This document shows, piece by piece, positions 43,491 to 55,835 of a stretch of 64,000 nt of DNA. The translations under genes were made by a program, and so were the position numbers. The stretch's first letter is position 1; each line of letters begins with the position of its first letter. The notes under the pieces were generated by a model. It was given only the letters and a program-made list of their open reading frames with translations, did no database searches and had not been told where the DNA came from. Location: NCBI RefSeq assembly GCF_033958435.1, contig NC_134160.1, positions 18,153,001 to 18,217,000 of the forward strand. The letters are read 5' to 3'. This DNA comes from Carettochelys insculpta (lineage: Eukaryota; Chordata; Testudines; Carettochelyidae).

Positions 43491-43999
43491 GTGGTAAAAG
43501 GGACATAGGCCATGATCAAATATTTGATAGTTGTGCACTGGAGAGTGTGGGAGGTTCAACAAGTTCTGAACCAAAACTTCAAACCTGCTGCTTCGAGGCC
43601 AGTGGAGGTGCTGAGTGGTTATTCAGGGCTTTGCACCTCTGATGTCTTGGTCTATTGGTATTATAGTGATCAGATTTGTAGGACTGCCTTGCAAATGACT
43701 GGTCCTTGCACCTCCACTATGGGGTTTATACGTTTACAGGATGGGAAAGTGCACACCCCCAAAGTGCACAAAGCAGTTCTTGTGTCTTTGCTGGAGTATA
43801 AAATTTAATGTGTTTTTGCTGCAAATAGCTTAACTTTATTGAATGGTGAGTCCTCCGCCTGTGCCTGGTGTTCTTTTGTAATGCTTAGTGTTTGTGGCCA
43901 TGAGGATCTTGGCATAGAAATGGCTCTGGCTGTGGCTCTGGCTCCGGCTGCTGTGTCAGCCAAGTCCAGTGCCATTTGCAGTGCTGTTTTAGCTGCAGT

Positions 44000-45660
44000 G
44001 TGGCCTTCCTGAACAATACATGTCAGGGTTGGTCTCTTGTCTTCAGGGAGAAGAGAGACTGAGAAGGTTTAGAATAATTGTCAAAGTTGTGATTGGCTCG
44101 CAGTGCTGAGTCATTAGCCGTGTGCAGTTGTAGCATAGAAGACGAATAGGTCCTTTCACAAAATAGCTCCAAGCGTTTATGCTCCTTGTCAGCAAGGGTG
44201 GTTTTGTGCATTGATGATTTTGCTCTGTGGTTGGCGGCATCTATCACCAGAGAGTTTGGCTGTGAGTTCAGAAATAAAAAGTCCGTGCTCTTTGCTGGGA
44301 CAAAACGTTTTCTCTCAGCCCATTTGCTGGTGGGTGTGGCTGTGGCAGGGTTTTGCCAGACCTCATCTGCTGTCTCCATTGTGGCCTCATCAAGCAGTAG
44401 AACTACTCTGGCAGTTGTAGGTGGCTGTAAATTTTTTAGAAGCTCATGCTGCTTCTCAGGTCTTTCTGTTAAAAAACCTCCTTGCTGATTGCCACTCTCT
44501 TAAACAGATCCTGGAACTGTTTCAGGTCCTCAGGAAAAGACTGGTGTATGGGTGAGTGCTTCTCTGTGAGACATGGCAGACTGAGCTGGTGGAGAGCCAG
44601 GGGAAGGCGTGACTCAAGATCGTCCAGCAGATGGGTAGCATGGAATTCTGTCTTTACTGTTGTGTGAAGAAACCGACAAGATAAGAGATGGCTGTGCTGT
44701 GGCAAAGCAGAGGGCACCCTTCAGTGATCCCTAAAGGGACTGCTGTAGCGGAAGAGCAATCGACGTGATCGAGTCTGGCGTAGTAAGGCTCCTGCGGATG
44801 GTGATGGTGGTGATGCGCTCCATGGGTTGCCCTCAGGGATGAATGTTGAGACAACCAGGTGCTTCTGCAGTCAAAGTATCAGTTATCCTTAGACGAAAGT
44901 GGTGATCTGAGGCTTGTAGAAATTGAGCGCCCCTTCTCGGTGAGCAGTCTCTGCGCTCTGCGGAGCACTAGGAGCAAGGTGAATGATAATACCTCAGTGG
45001 CTTGTAACAGTGACGGCAGCCGCTCACAGTGTCCCTGTGGTGGTAGGGTGGACTGGGGAATGTAATACAGGCCCCCCGTTGTGACTTAGTTAACCAACAA
45101 GGGCTGTGGTTCCCGGAGGGAACTCTGCGTTAGCTCTGTCTGGCTTTTTGCGGTGCCGCAGGTGAGCGCTGGTGATGCACCGGGGTGTGATGTGGTTCTC
45201 CCAGTGCCAGGAGAGACCACAGCGCCGCATGTTCCTCCGGCACCGATAAAGGCTGTATATCGGCTGGTACCAGCTGCACACTTGGCACGGCAGCCATCGC
45301 TTGGGCGGCTGGTGCCGGTGATGGCCGGGCCACCCTTTCCGGCAATGCCGGTGCCGCGGATGCTGAAGCTGCTTTCCCTGAGGTGCAGCTTTTAGTTTTA
45401 GAAACAGAGAGGGACGTGGGCTTCTGCATGCCTGGAGTGCCCAGTTCCTCTCCTGTGCTCACTCTGGGCAGGGAGCATAAAGGGGAAAGCTCCCTCTTCG
45501 CCTGAGTCCCCAGCGTAGAAGGGGCAGTGCCCCTGGCAGAAGGGTTGTTTCCCAGGGTAGGAAGTGAGTCTGGCAGCAGCTCGAGAGCTTTATCAAAGAG
45601 CAGCATTTTTAGGCTCAGCTCCCTGTCCTTCCTGGATCTTGTGGTTAGGCTCTTCCAATG
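44000..45660 (-). pseudogene. DIRS gag-like region
   Basis: The minus strand contains a Pro/Ser/Ala-rich N-terminal part (45130-45606), a His-rich stretch with PYYARLDHVD (near 44780), then LVIDAANHRAKSSMHKTTLA and LFCERTYSSSMLQLHTANDS (44023-44379), which match the conserved C-terminal part of vertebrate DIRS gag. Frames are interrupted repeatedly. Confidence 0.65.
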
Positions 45661-45888
45661 GGAGCGTTTTTGAGGAATACAATCCCCTCTGAGGCAGCGG
45701 GTACATTCACAGCGTGAGCATCGGATCGCGGACCTTTGAACATTTTCTAAAACTCAGAGTAAGAGACATGTCTATGTTCTTCTTCCTCTATTTTAGTTTT
45801 CTTTTGTCTCTTCTTCTTCCTCTCTGTTTTTTTTTAAATGGGTCACATCAACGAACTATGTATGAGGAATGTAGAACTGACAAGAAAC

Positions 45889-48540
45889 AATCATAGAATC
45901 CTAGGGCTGGAAGGGACCTCAGGAGGTCATCTAGTCCAGCCCCCTGCTTCAAGCAGGATCAACCACCACTAAGTCATCCCAGCCAGGACCTTGTCCAGCC
46001 AGGACTTAAAAACCTCAAGAGATGAAAAATCCACCACATCTCCAGGCAACACATTCCAGTGCTTCACCACCCTCCTGCTGAAGTAGTTTTTGCTAATATC
46101 CAAGCTACTACACTCCTTCTGTAACTTCAGACCATTGGTCCTTGTTCTGCCATCTGGCACCACTGAGAACAGTTTCTCTCCATTCTCCTTAGAGCTCCCC
46201 TTCAGGAAGTTGAAGGCTGCTATTAAATCACCCCTTAGTCCTCTCTTCTGCAAACTAAATAAGCCCAAATCCCAACACCTCTCCTCGTAGGTCCTGTGCT
46301 CCTGCCTCTTAATCATTTTTGCTGCCCTCCACTGAACCTTCTTCAGCACATCCACATTCTTTTTATGCCAGGAGGCCCAAAACTGGACACAATATGCCAG
46401 ATGTGGCCTCACCAGTGCCGAATAAAGAGGAACAAGTACCTCTGTAGATCTGCTCAAAATGCTCCTCCTAATGCACCCTAGTATGTCGTTAGTCCTCTTG
46501 GCTACAAACGCACACTGTTTACTCATATCCAGCCTTTCATCCACCGTAACCCCTAGGCCCCTTTCCACTGTACTGCCACTTAGCCAGTCAGTCCCCAGCC
46601 TATAACAATGCTTGGGATTTTTCCATCTCAAGGCAGGACTCTACCCTTCTCCTTGTTGAACTGCATCAGATTTCTTTTGGTCCAGTCCTCCAATCCTCCA
46701 ATCACTCTGGAGCCTACCTCTACCCTCCAATGTAGCTACCTCTCCCCCTAGCTTAGTGTCATCTGCAAACTCGCCGAGGGAGCAGTCCAGTCCCTCATCC
46801 AGGTCATTAATAAAAATGTTGAATAACACTGGCCCCAGGGCTGAGTCTTGGAGCACTCAACTTGAAACTGACCACCAACCAACTATTGAGTCATTGACCA
46901 CTACCTGTTGGGCCTGACAGTCAAGCCAGCTTTCTATCCATCTTATAGTCCATGGATCCAATCCATACTTCCTTAACATATGGGCAAGAATGTTGTGGGA
47001 CACTGTATCAAAAGCTTTGCTGAAGTCAACGTATATCACATCCACTGACTCCCCATGTCCACCGAGCCTGTTACCTCATCATAGAAGTTAATCAGATTGG
47101 TCAGGCACGACTTGCCCTTGGTGAATCCATTTTGACTACTCTTAATCACTTTCCCTTCTTCCAAGTGCTCCAAAATGGATTCCTTGAGGATCCCGTCCAT
47201 GATTTTCCCAGGGATTGAGGTAAGGCTGATGGGTCTATAGTTCCCTGGATTGTCCTTCTTTCCTTTTTTTAAAGATGGGCACTACATTTGCCTTTTTCCA
47301 GTCATCCAGGACCTCTCCTGATCTCCAAGAATCTTCAGAGATAATGGCCAAAGGCTCACCAATGACATCTGCCAGTTTCCTCAGCGTCCTGGGGTGCATT
47401 AAAGCCAGACCCATGGATTTGTGTACATCTAGTTTTTCTAGGTAGCTCTTAATTTGTTCCTTCCCCACCAAGGGCTGCCTTCCACCTTCCCATACTGCAC
47501 TGTCAAGCACTGTAGTGTGGGGGCTGTCTTTGTCCATGAAGACTGAGGCCGTAAAAGCATTGAGGACTTCAGCTTTTCTTACATCATCTGTCACTAGGTT
47601 ACCTGTTTCATACAGGAACTGCCCCACACCTTCCCTGATAACCCTCTTACTGTTAACATGCCTGTAGAAACCCTTCTTGTTACTCTTCACATCCCTTACC
47701 AGCTGCAGCTCTAGTTGTGCTTTCGCTTTCCTGATTACTCCCTGGCATTCTCCAGCCATATATTTATATTCCTCCTTAGTCAACTGTCCACATTTCCATT
47801 TTCTATACACATCCTTTTTGAGTTTAAGCTGACCAAGGATTTCACTGTTAAGATAAGCTGGTTGCCTACCAGATTTGCATTTCTTACTATGCTGCAGGAT
47901 GGTTTGTTCCTGTGCCTTCAGTAAGTCTTCTTTAAAATACTGCCAGTTCTCTTGAACTCTTTTTCCCTTCATCTTCATTTCCCAAGGGATGTTTCTCATC
48001 AGTTATCTCAGGGAGATGAAGTCTGCTCTTTTAAAATCAAGGGTCTGTATGTTATTGCTCACCTTTTTCCCTTTTGTCTGGATCCTGAAATCGACTATCT
48101 CCTGGTCGCTGCAGCCCAGGTCTCCATCTGCTTCTACTTCTCCTACTTGTTCTTTCCTGTTTATGAGCAGCAAATCAAGTTGTGCACGGCCTCTGGTCAG
48201 CTCCTTCAGCGCTTGTACCAAGACGTTATCCCCAATATTCTCCAAAAACTTCCTGGATTGTCTGTGTGCTGTTGTATTGGTCTCCCTGCAAATGTCCAGA
48301 TGATTAAAATCTCCCATGAGAACCAGGGCCTGTGATTTGGAAGCTTCACTTATCTGTCTGAAGAAATTCTCATCTACCTCATCTCCCTGATCTAGCGACC
48401 TGTAGCAGACACCAACTACTCACCTCTGTTACTTGCGCCTCTAAGCTTAACCCAGAGACACCGAACTAGATTTTCTCCCACTTTATACTTCTGTATCTCC
48501 TACTAGTTCTTTCCTGTTTGTGAGCAGCTAGTCAAGTTGG
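45889..48540 (-). mobile_element. CR1 LINE, long antisense copy with endonuclease and RT
   Basis: About 2.65 kb, the longest CR1 here. From high to low coordinates it holds the APE-like endonuclease C-terminal part (GDFNHLDI…, QLDLLLINRKE, SDQEIVDFRI at 48003-48317), the RT N-terminal region (47235-47999), the palm (YVDFSKAFDTVSHNI at 46857-47045; FADDTKLGG at 46641-46856) and the C-terminal domain (45969-46631, AYCVQFWASWHKKNVDVLKK, LGLFSLQKRGLRGD). Stops and frameshifts separate these blocks. The 3' end lies near 45889. The far 5' end repeats a 40-bp segment (48148-48187 and about 48500-48540). Confidence 0.92.
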
Positions 48541-49765
48541 AAGTTCCCTCTTTCTACTTCTCTCTTTTTTTTGTAATTTTTTTTGTAACTGAAGTAAGTG
48601 TGTTACAAACAAAGAACTATATATATAGAAACAAAGAACTAAAGGTTATGTATTTTCTTTCTACAGGTCTGAGGGGAGAGGAGGGACAGGAGCTTTGTCT
48701 GCAGCAAAGGTTGGCTATAAAGAAACTGGGGAGAGAGCGGGGCTGTGCACACTATCCCTAGTGGCACAAACAGTGTGCACTGGGAATACACATGTGCAGC
48801 CCCACTGAGTCTCCATCCTGTGGTTCAGGGTGAGCCCAACACCTACCATGAAGACGCAGAGGGACAGCAACCAACGAAGAATGTGTTGTTACTGGGGATT
48901 TCAACGTGGGACACACATGCTGGAGGTCTCGTCCAGTCAATAACAAAAACAGAGTTTCTAAAAGTTAGAGATGATTTTCTAAGATAAAAGTTACCGCATG
49001 CAACATGAGTAGGGGCCTACCAAATCCACGGTCATTTTGATTGCTTCACAGTCATAGGACTTCACAAACCCTAAAATTCATGAATTCAGCTTTTTAAATC
49101 TGAAATTTCATGGGTCATGTCTACACACCCCTGCCCTGTGAAGGGGGTGCGTAAATCTGTGGGATTGAAATTGCAGACGAGCTGGGGATTTAAATATCCC
49201 ACACCTCATTTGCATATTGCCAGGAGATGCAGCCTTAGAAGTATGTAGTTTTGAAACTGAAAGTGCCATGCAGACACTGGCACTTGGAAAGGAGACCCTG
49301 ACTCTGAAATTCCCTTGTTCCATGGCGATGCGGCCGTGGGGCTGTAAACGTGGGGTCCTGCCCCAGAAAGAAGTTATGTGGGAGTTGAAGGGTATTGGAG
49401 ATGGAGTTGCAGTACTGCGGCTCTGTTGTGAAGGCAGCACCCTGTCAGCAACAGAGCAGTGCTAAGGATGGTGTGGCATGGTATCGCCACCCTTACTTCT
49501 ATGCTGGTGCTGGCAGGGTGCTGCCTTCCAAACTGGGTGCCTGGCCTAAGCTGCTGCTCTCCAGCTGCCCTGCTCTGCAGCACAGAGGGAAGGGTAGTAA
49601 TATCACAGCCCACCTAAAAATAACCTTCTGACCACTCTGAAACTCCCTTTCGGGTCAAACCCCACTTGGATAAGCACTGGGTTTCCCTAGACACAAAAGG
49701 CCAGATTTCAAGGTCTGTGACACATTTTTCAAGACCATGAATTTGGTAGGACTCAAAACAAGAGG
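48541..49765. other. Unrecognised sequence with one MITE-like end
   Basis: At 49110 'ggtcatgtctacacacccctg' resembles a Harbinger-type terminus, but no matching inverted end was found. No gene recognised. Confidence 0.35.
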
Positions 49766-50720
49766 TTGGTATCAGAGAGGTAGCCGTGTTAGTCTGTATC
49801 TTCGAGAACAACAGGAAGTCCTGTGGCACCTTATAGCCTAACAGATATTTTGGAGCATAAGTTTTCATGGGCAAAGACCCGCTTCATCAGATGCATGAGT
49901 GGGGGGGTGTTCAGAGGGGGTAGTTAAAGAGTGGGGTCCCAGTAAAAGGGAGGGTTAGAGCTGACAAGGTCTATTCAGTCAGGGTGGAAAAGGCCCATTA
50001 TCAGTAGTACGTATCAAAAGAGGAAAAAACAAGTCAGATCAGACAGGGGGATGTGGCCCATTGTCAGTCTAATGTGGAGATGTTAACACCTAGGGCAGAG
50101 AAGCTCCTTTTGTAAGGTGTGAGCCACTCCCAGTCTCTGTTTAATCCTTGGTTCATGGAGTCAAATTTGCAAATAACTTGCAGCTCAGAGATTTCTCTCT
50201 CCATTTGATTTTTGAAATGTCTTTGTTTCAGGACTGTCACCCTTAAATCTGCCACTGAATGTCCAGGGAGATTGAAGTGTTCACCCACAGGCTTCTGTAT
50301 ATTACCGTTCCTGATGTCTGATTTATGTCCATTTATTCTTTTATGGAGAGACTGTCCAGTTTGGCCAATGTAAAGTGCAGTGGGGCATTGCTGGCACATG
50401 ATGGCATATATTATGTTAGTAGACGTGCAGGTAAAGGTGGCATGGTTGATGTTAGGCCCTGTGATGATATCACTGGTGTAGATACATGAGCAGAGTTGGC
50501 AGTGGGGTTTGTTGCAGGGATTGGTTCCAGGGTTAGAGTTACTGTTTTGTGATCTATTATTGCTGGTGAGGATTTGTTTAAGGTTGGCAGGCTGTCTGTA
50601 GGCGAGGACAGGCCTGCCTCCCAAGGTCTGTGAGAGTGAAAGATCATTGTTCAGGATGGGTTGCAGATCGCTGATGATGCGTTGGAGAGGCCTTTGGTGG
50701 GGGCTGTATGTGATGAAGTC
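49766..50720 (-). mobile_element. Penelope-like element, 5'-truncated, antisense
   Basis: The 3' end at 49766-49890 is a pseudo-LTR ('gtagccgtgttagtctgtatc', 'gtcctgtggcaccttatagcc'). Upstream on the minus strand is the C-terminal part of the Penelope protein with a GIY-YIG endonuclease. The RT part is missing. A MITE fragment adjoins at 50715. Confidence 0.88.
50064..50624 (-). pseudogene. Penelope GIY-YIG endonuclease fragment, copy 1
   Basis: 186 codons without internal stops. A Cys-rich CNKPHCQLCSCIYT motif precedes IIYAIMCQQCPTALYIGQTG, the GIY-YIG core (YAI…YIG), then LHKRINGHKSDIRNG with the catalytic-type Arg, and VGEHFNLPGHSVADLRVTVL. This linker-plus-endonuclease order is typical of vertebrate Penelope/Neptune elements. 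The endonuclease nicks target DNA for RT priming. The RT domain is absent, so this is the truncated tail of an insertion. Confidence 0.88.
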
Positions 50721-50812
50721 GATTCCTGTATGTCAAGTCTAGGTATGCAAATGCCATAGCTATAACTGTGTATCTGAAATCAACTTATTTCCCTAGTATA
50801 GACTTACCATAA
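50715..50812 (+). repeat. MITE right-end fragment
   Basis: Matches the right end of the element at 51742-52008 ('gtcaagtctaggtatgcaaatg', 'ttccctagtatagacttacc'). The left half is absent. Confidence 0.7.
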
Positions 50813-51480
50813 GAGTAAGAGTAAACAAGAGGTTAACTCTTTTGTCCACCATTATCACAGATAAAAGAAATCTAATCATTGAACTGGAAGCTAGTGATTG
50901 CTTAGGGACCAGAGGTCATGACCTAATTACATTAATTATGGGCAAACAGAATTGTCCCAGCCAGTTAATCAGAGGCATGATAATTCAAAAGGGCTAATTT
51001 CCCAAAGCAGAGGGAAATTATGAGTGAAACTAATTGCAAAGAAAGATTTAGACAGGTGCTGCAAGGGCACAGGACAAATCAGTGGCAGAGTGAGGATTAG
51101 AACTTTCTGACTCTCAGTGGAGTGTTTTTTCCCTGTAGATGTTCCTGCCTCTCCCATTGCTGCACCTTCTAATGTAGGCTTGTTGCTTAACCTCAGACAG
51201 TAGGATAAGGAAAGACGTTCTGGTTTTCCATGGTAAAATGGTAGGATTTTTCTAAGGAACGCTCACACTAGCACAGTGCATTACGCACTCATCCGACTCT
51301 TTCAGGTCCTACCATCAGTATGTCCAGCACCAGCTGAATTTGGATCTTTGTGCCTTTTATAGATGTAAAATTTGAGTAATCTGTTGTGCTCCAAGCGTTG
51401 CCTCAAAATTAAAACAGACTGAACATGTGCTGCAAATTACCTGAGAAATTAACTGAGAAAAAAATGTGAATGAAATAGGG
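50813..51480. other. Unrecognised sequence
   Basis: No gene or repeat family recognised. Confidence 0.3.
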
Positions 51481-52890
51481 AGTTCTTAACGAAGGGTCTA
51501 GTAAATGCCCAAAAGGACACAAGTCCACAATCAAGAGAGAAAAGAGTGTTTGCTAAAAGCCCATCCTAGTCCAGTGCAAAGTAAAAGTATTAATTAGAAA
51601 TAAAAAAGCAACATATAAAAAGGCAAATAGATATGTTACAAGGTACGACATGCAGAAAATTGATAGCTAAATCTAAAATTATTACAGAAAAAACCTGGCT
51701 GGAGGACTAAAGAGAAGAGGAAAGAGTTTAAGTAAATTCAGCACTTGTCTATACTTACCGGAAGATTGACGCGCTATCTTTCAGAGTTCAATTTTGCATA
51801 TCTGATAAAGATGCAACGCTCGGCCATTGATGCCTGTACCCCGTGCTATTGTGTGAAGTAAGGAACGTTGATGCAAGACTAAAGAGGCTTGGACTACGCT
51901 ATGGAAGCAAGTTGATTCCAATATGTCGAGTCTAGGTACGCAAATGCCATCACTAGAACTGCGTATCTGAAATCGACTTATTTCCCTAGTATAGACTTAC
52001 TGTAAGAGTAGCATAAATACTATCAAAGGTATGGGCCCATTTCTAGATGGAGATGGGAAAATTGTTAATGCTGATGTTGAACAGGCAGATGCATCCAGAA
52101 CATATTTCCACCTTGTATCTGGAAAGAATCAGGATGCTGTACTTATATCGTCCAGGGATGATCACACGCTTTCCGGCCCATTAGCACTGCAAAGGGTGTT
52201 AAATAACTTCTTCGAGGAATAAATATTTTGAAATCATCAGGCCCAGATAACTTGCACCAAGGAGTCCTAGAAGCGTTGACTCTCTCACTGATGTTAGTTT
52301 TTAATAAATCTCAGAAAACTGGAGAAATTTCAGAAGCATGGAAGGTCCCTGTGTTGGAGCAGAATTCAAACACGACGAGGAGGATGACCCAAGAAATAAG
52401 AGAATTTACCCATATTGGACAAAATAATGGAGAAGCTAATCTGAGATTCTAAAAAGACTTAAAGGATAGAAACAGCGTGAATGCCAGTCAATACTGTTTT
52501 ATGGAAAATAGGGCTTGTCAAACAAATCTGATTTCATTCTTTGATGAGATAACCTGTTTAGTTGATAAAGGAAGTTGTTTTCATGTAACACATTTAGATT
52601 TTCGTAAGGCATTTGACTTAGAACCAAACAAAATTTTAATTGAAAACTGAGCACATTTCAATATAAATAAAACACATATTAAATAGATAAAAAAATGAGT
52701 AGCAGACAGGTCTTAAAGAGTAGTTATCGGTGGGAAATTGTCAACTGACAGTTTCTTCTGGAGTTCTACAGGGACTGGTACAGGCAGTACATATAAAGTA
52801 CATATAAAATCACTGTGTATGACATTTGCAGATGACCCAGGAACTGGGGAAGTGGCAAATATTCGTGAAGGGCAGCCACAGAATATGTCA
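51481..52890 (+). mobile_element. Very old CR1/L3-like LINE, sense, split by a MITE
   Basis: Sense-strand fragments of a non-LTR ORF2. 51500-51600 resembles the pre-RT region. After the MITE come GPFLDGDGKIVNADVEQADA, KSSGPDNLHQGVLEAL, 'CQTNLISFFDEITCLVDKG', 'HLDFRKAFDL' (RT palm) and 'MTFADDPGTGEVANI' (the FADD catalytic box). Frames are broken by many stops, so this is older than the CR1 copies at 45889 and 60225. Confidence 0.65.
51742..52008. mobile_element. MITE of about 265 bp, unassigned superfamily
   Basis: Ends show 'cttgtctatacttacc' and the inverted '…ctagtatagacttactgtaag'. It interrupts LINE sequence on both sides. The same right end occurs at 50715. Confidence 0.6.
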
Positions 52891-53535
52891 GTACAAATGC
52901 TCTGTCTGCAGCAAGCGAGGGTACAAATCTCCCTGACAGTCATTTGCCATGCATTGGGCCTGTGCAGACTCTGTTGCTGAGCACTAACAGTCCCTTGGTG
53001 TGCGTTCATTGACTCACTTTGCAAATTGACATAGGCGAAAGGGCACTATGGCTCTTTTGGTTTGCAGCAGCTGGGTCCTTATGTACACAGTGTGCAATAG
53101 GACAGGGCAGGGTAGATTTGCACCCAACTTGCCTCTAAGACTATGTCTACACTACAAGAGAAAATCGATTTTAATAAATTCGACTTTTTAACATTGATGT
53201 TTTAAACTTGAATTTAATTATCCACAAATGTTCCGGAAAGTCAGCTTGCTGTTTCTCCTTGTCAGCTTACTGTATCTCCATTTCCTTATCCAAATTCAAC
53301 TGCATGAGCAATGCATTGTGGGGACGTGTCCCACAGTGCCTTAGCCCTATTGCATTCTGGGGGTTATGTACAATTGGGCTGTGGGAAAAAAAATTGCTGC
53401 AGTTGCTTGTGGGTGTTTGATGTCACTATCCCAGAATGCAAAGCACTATCCCAGAATTCAGAGCACCCACTAATCACTCAAAAACAGACAAATGGCAGAT
53501 CATGCCATTTTCTCTGGCACAGCGCTAGTGCTAGC

Positions 53536-55835
53536 ATGGATCCTCAAATGCTTCAAGTCATTGCACAGGGCATTATGGCCGCTTCCTGGAATGCGGCACA
53601 GTATTTATTTCAACGAAGGCAGTGGGCTGAGATGATGGTTGTGGAGGAAGAGGGAGGAGATGAATATTAATGAACTGCAGACCAGTAACTCAGAAATACA
53701 GGCTGCCCTGGATGCATTGCTTACAGAGGTGCAGTGATTTTGGACCCATGAAACCAGTAGGAACTGGTGGGACCACATCATTTTGGAGGTCTGGGACGAC
53801 CAACAGTGAGTGCAGAACTTTCGCATGCTCAAGTCCCCTTTCATGGAACTTTGTGATTTGCTGGCCCACTGCCTGAAGCGCAGCAATACAAGAATGAGAT
53901 CAACTTTAAAGATTCACAAGCAAGTTGCAATCTCTCTATGGAAGTTTGCAATGCTCAACAGTTATCTGGGAGTGGTAAATCAATTTGGGTTGGGCAGATC
54001 TACAGCAGGGGCTGTGGTAATGCAGAGAGCCAATGCAATCTGTCAGTGTCTCATGAAGAAAACCATGACCCTGGGAGATGTCCAGCACATAGGCGATGGC
54101 TTTGCTGCCATGGGGTTTCCTAACTGTGGTGGGGCCATAGATAGCACCACCTGGCCTCTGAGTACATAAACTGCAAGGGATACATTTTCATGGTGTTACA
54201 GGTGATGGTAGATCAAAAAGGTCATTTCGCCAGCATCAACATGGGATGGTCATGAAAGGTTCACAACACACACATCTTTAGAAATTTTGCTCTATACAGA
54301 AAGGTCCTGGATGGGACTCTCCCACAGACTGTAAAATAAGGATTGCTGATGTGGAGATGCCTGTAGTAATACTGGGTGACCCTGCTTACCCTCTGCTCCC
54401 TTGCCTCATGAAGCCATACACAGGCACTGTGGTCCTTAACAAGGGGTACTCCAACTAGAAACATAGAATCACATGGCTGGAAGGCACCTCAGGAAGTCAT
54501 CTAGTCCAGCCTCCTGCTTCAAGCAGGATTAACCCCAACCAAATCATCCCAACCAAGACCATGTTAAGCCAGGACTTAAAAACCTCTAGGGATAGAGATT
54601 CCACCACCTCTCTTGGTAACGCATTCCAGTGCTTCACAACCCTCCTGGTGAAATAGTTTTTCCTAATACCTAACCTACACTCCTCCTTCTGTAACATTAG
54701 ACCATTGCTTCTTGTTCTGCCATCTGTCACCACTGTGAACAGTCTCTCTCCATCCTCTTAAGAGCCCCCTTTCAGGAAGTTAAGGTCTGCTATCAAATCA
54801 CCCCTAACCCTTCTGCAAACTAAATAAGTCAAAATCCCTCAGCCTGTCCTCATAGGTCTTGTGCTCCAGCCACTTAATCATTTCTGTTGCCCTCCACTGA
54901 ACCTACTCCAACACATCCACATCCTTTTTATGCTGGGGGCCCAAAACTGGATGCAATATTCCAGAAGTGGCCTCATCAGTGCAAAGTAGAGGGGAAAAAT
55001 GACTTATCTAGATCTGCTGGATATGCTTCTCCTACACATAAGATGTTAGCCTTCTTGGCTACAAGGGAACACTGTTGACTGACATCCAGCCTCCCATTCA
55101 CTGTAATTCTCAGGTCCTTTTCTGCTGCACTGCTACGTAGCCAGTTGGTACCCAGCCTGTAACAATGCTTGAGATTCTTCTGTCCCAAGTGCAGGACTCT
55201 GCACTTCTTGTTGAACCTCATCAGATTTCTTTTGGCCCAATCCTCCAATTTGTCTAGATCACTCTGGACCTTATCCCTACCCTCCAAAGTATCTACTTGT
55301 CCCCCTAGCTTAGTGTCATCTGCAAATTTTCTGAGGGTGCAATCCATACCGTCATTGAGGTTATTAATAAAGATATTGAACAATATTGGCCTTAGAATGA
55401 TCCTTGGGACACTCCATTTGTAACTGGCTGCCAACCAGACATTGAGTCGTTGACCACTACCCTATGGGCCCATCCATCAAGCCAGATTTCTAACCACCTT
55501 ACAGACTATTTATCCAATCCATACTTCCTTAATTTATGGGCAAGAATGTTGTGGGAGACCATAACAAAAGCTTTGCTAAAGTCAAGGTATATCATATCCA
55601 TTGATTTCCCCATGTCCACAGGGCCAGTTACCTCATCATAGAAGCTAATCAGATTAGTCAGGTATGACTTGCCCTTGGTGAATCCATGTTGACTACAGAA
55701 TCAGCAAGTGCAGAATGGTGGTGGAATGTGCCTTTGACCATTTAAAAGTGAGGTTCAGGTGCCTTTTGACCTGTTTGAACCTTTCTGAAAGTAATGTCCC
55801 CACCGTGGTTGCAGCATGCTATGTTTTGCATTACT
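53536..55835 (+). pseudogene. Harbinger transposase pseudogene, copy C, interrupted by CR1
   Basis: ATG at 53536 (MDPQMLQVIAQGIM). After frame changes and two in-frame TGA codons (near 53737 and 53807) come RSTAGAVVM, GFPNCGGAIDSTTW (first catalytic Asp), 'YINCKGYIFMVLQVMVDQKG', 'VILGDPAYPLLPCLMKPYTG' (second Asp) and 'TVVLNKGYSN' up to 54457. After the CR1, the same protein resumes [20 protein letters not shown] (catalytic Glu) and VPTVVAACYVLHY. There is no intron at the position found in copies A and B. Early codons are decayed but the DDE residues can all be traced. Confidence 0.85.
54458..55695 (-). mobile_element. CR1 LINE inserted in Harbinger transposase C
   Basis: About 1.24 kb antisense, 5'-truncated. 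Minus-strand blocks include [16 protein letters not shown] (RT) at 54976-55434 and the C-terminal NYFTRRVVKHWNALPREVVE at 54497-54733; the 3' end is at 54458. The flanks ACTA (54454-54457 and 55692-55695) may be a short target duplication. Removing it rejoins the transposase sequence between the Asp and Glu motifs. Confidence 0.9.

Larger units (their letters stand above)
40650..45888 (-). mobile_element. DIRS-like retrotransposon, antisense, decayed
   Basis: On the minus strand, reading down from about 45700, remnants appear in the order gag, RT, RNase H and tyrosine recombinase, which is the DIRS1 order. The frames are broken many times. Terminal repeats were not identified, so both limits are approximate. 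A palindromic Penelope insertion interrupts it at 41473-41691. DIRS elements use a tyrosine recombinase instead of a DDE integrase and make no target duplication. Confidence 0.8.
53139..55835 (+). mobile_element. Harbinger element, copy C, sense, cut by a CR1 and a LINE
   Basis: It starts GACTATGTCTACACTACAAG with an AT-rich leader ('aaaatcgattttaataaattcg'), a different subfamily from copies A and B. The transposase runs from 53536. A CR1 sits at 54458-55695 and an RTE-like LINE ends it at about 55836. No right terminus was seen. Confidence 0.8.

Noticed and set aside
49105..49640. MITE starting at the GTCTACAC string
   Set aside because: Only one end resembles a Harbinger terminus. No inverted partner or target duplication was found.
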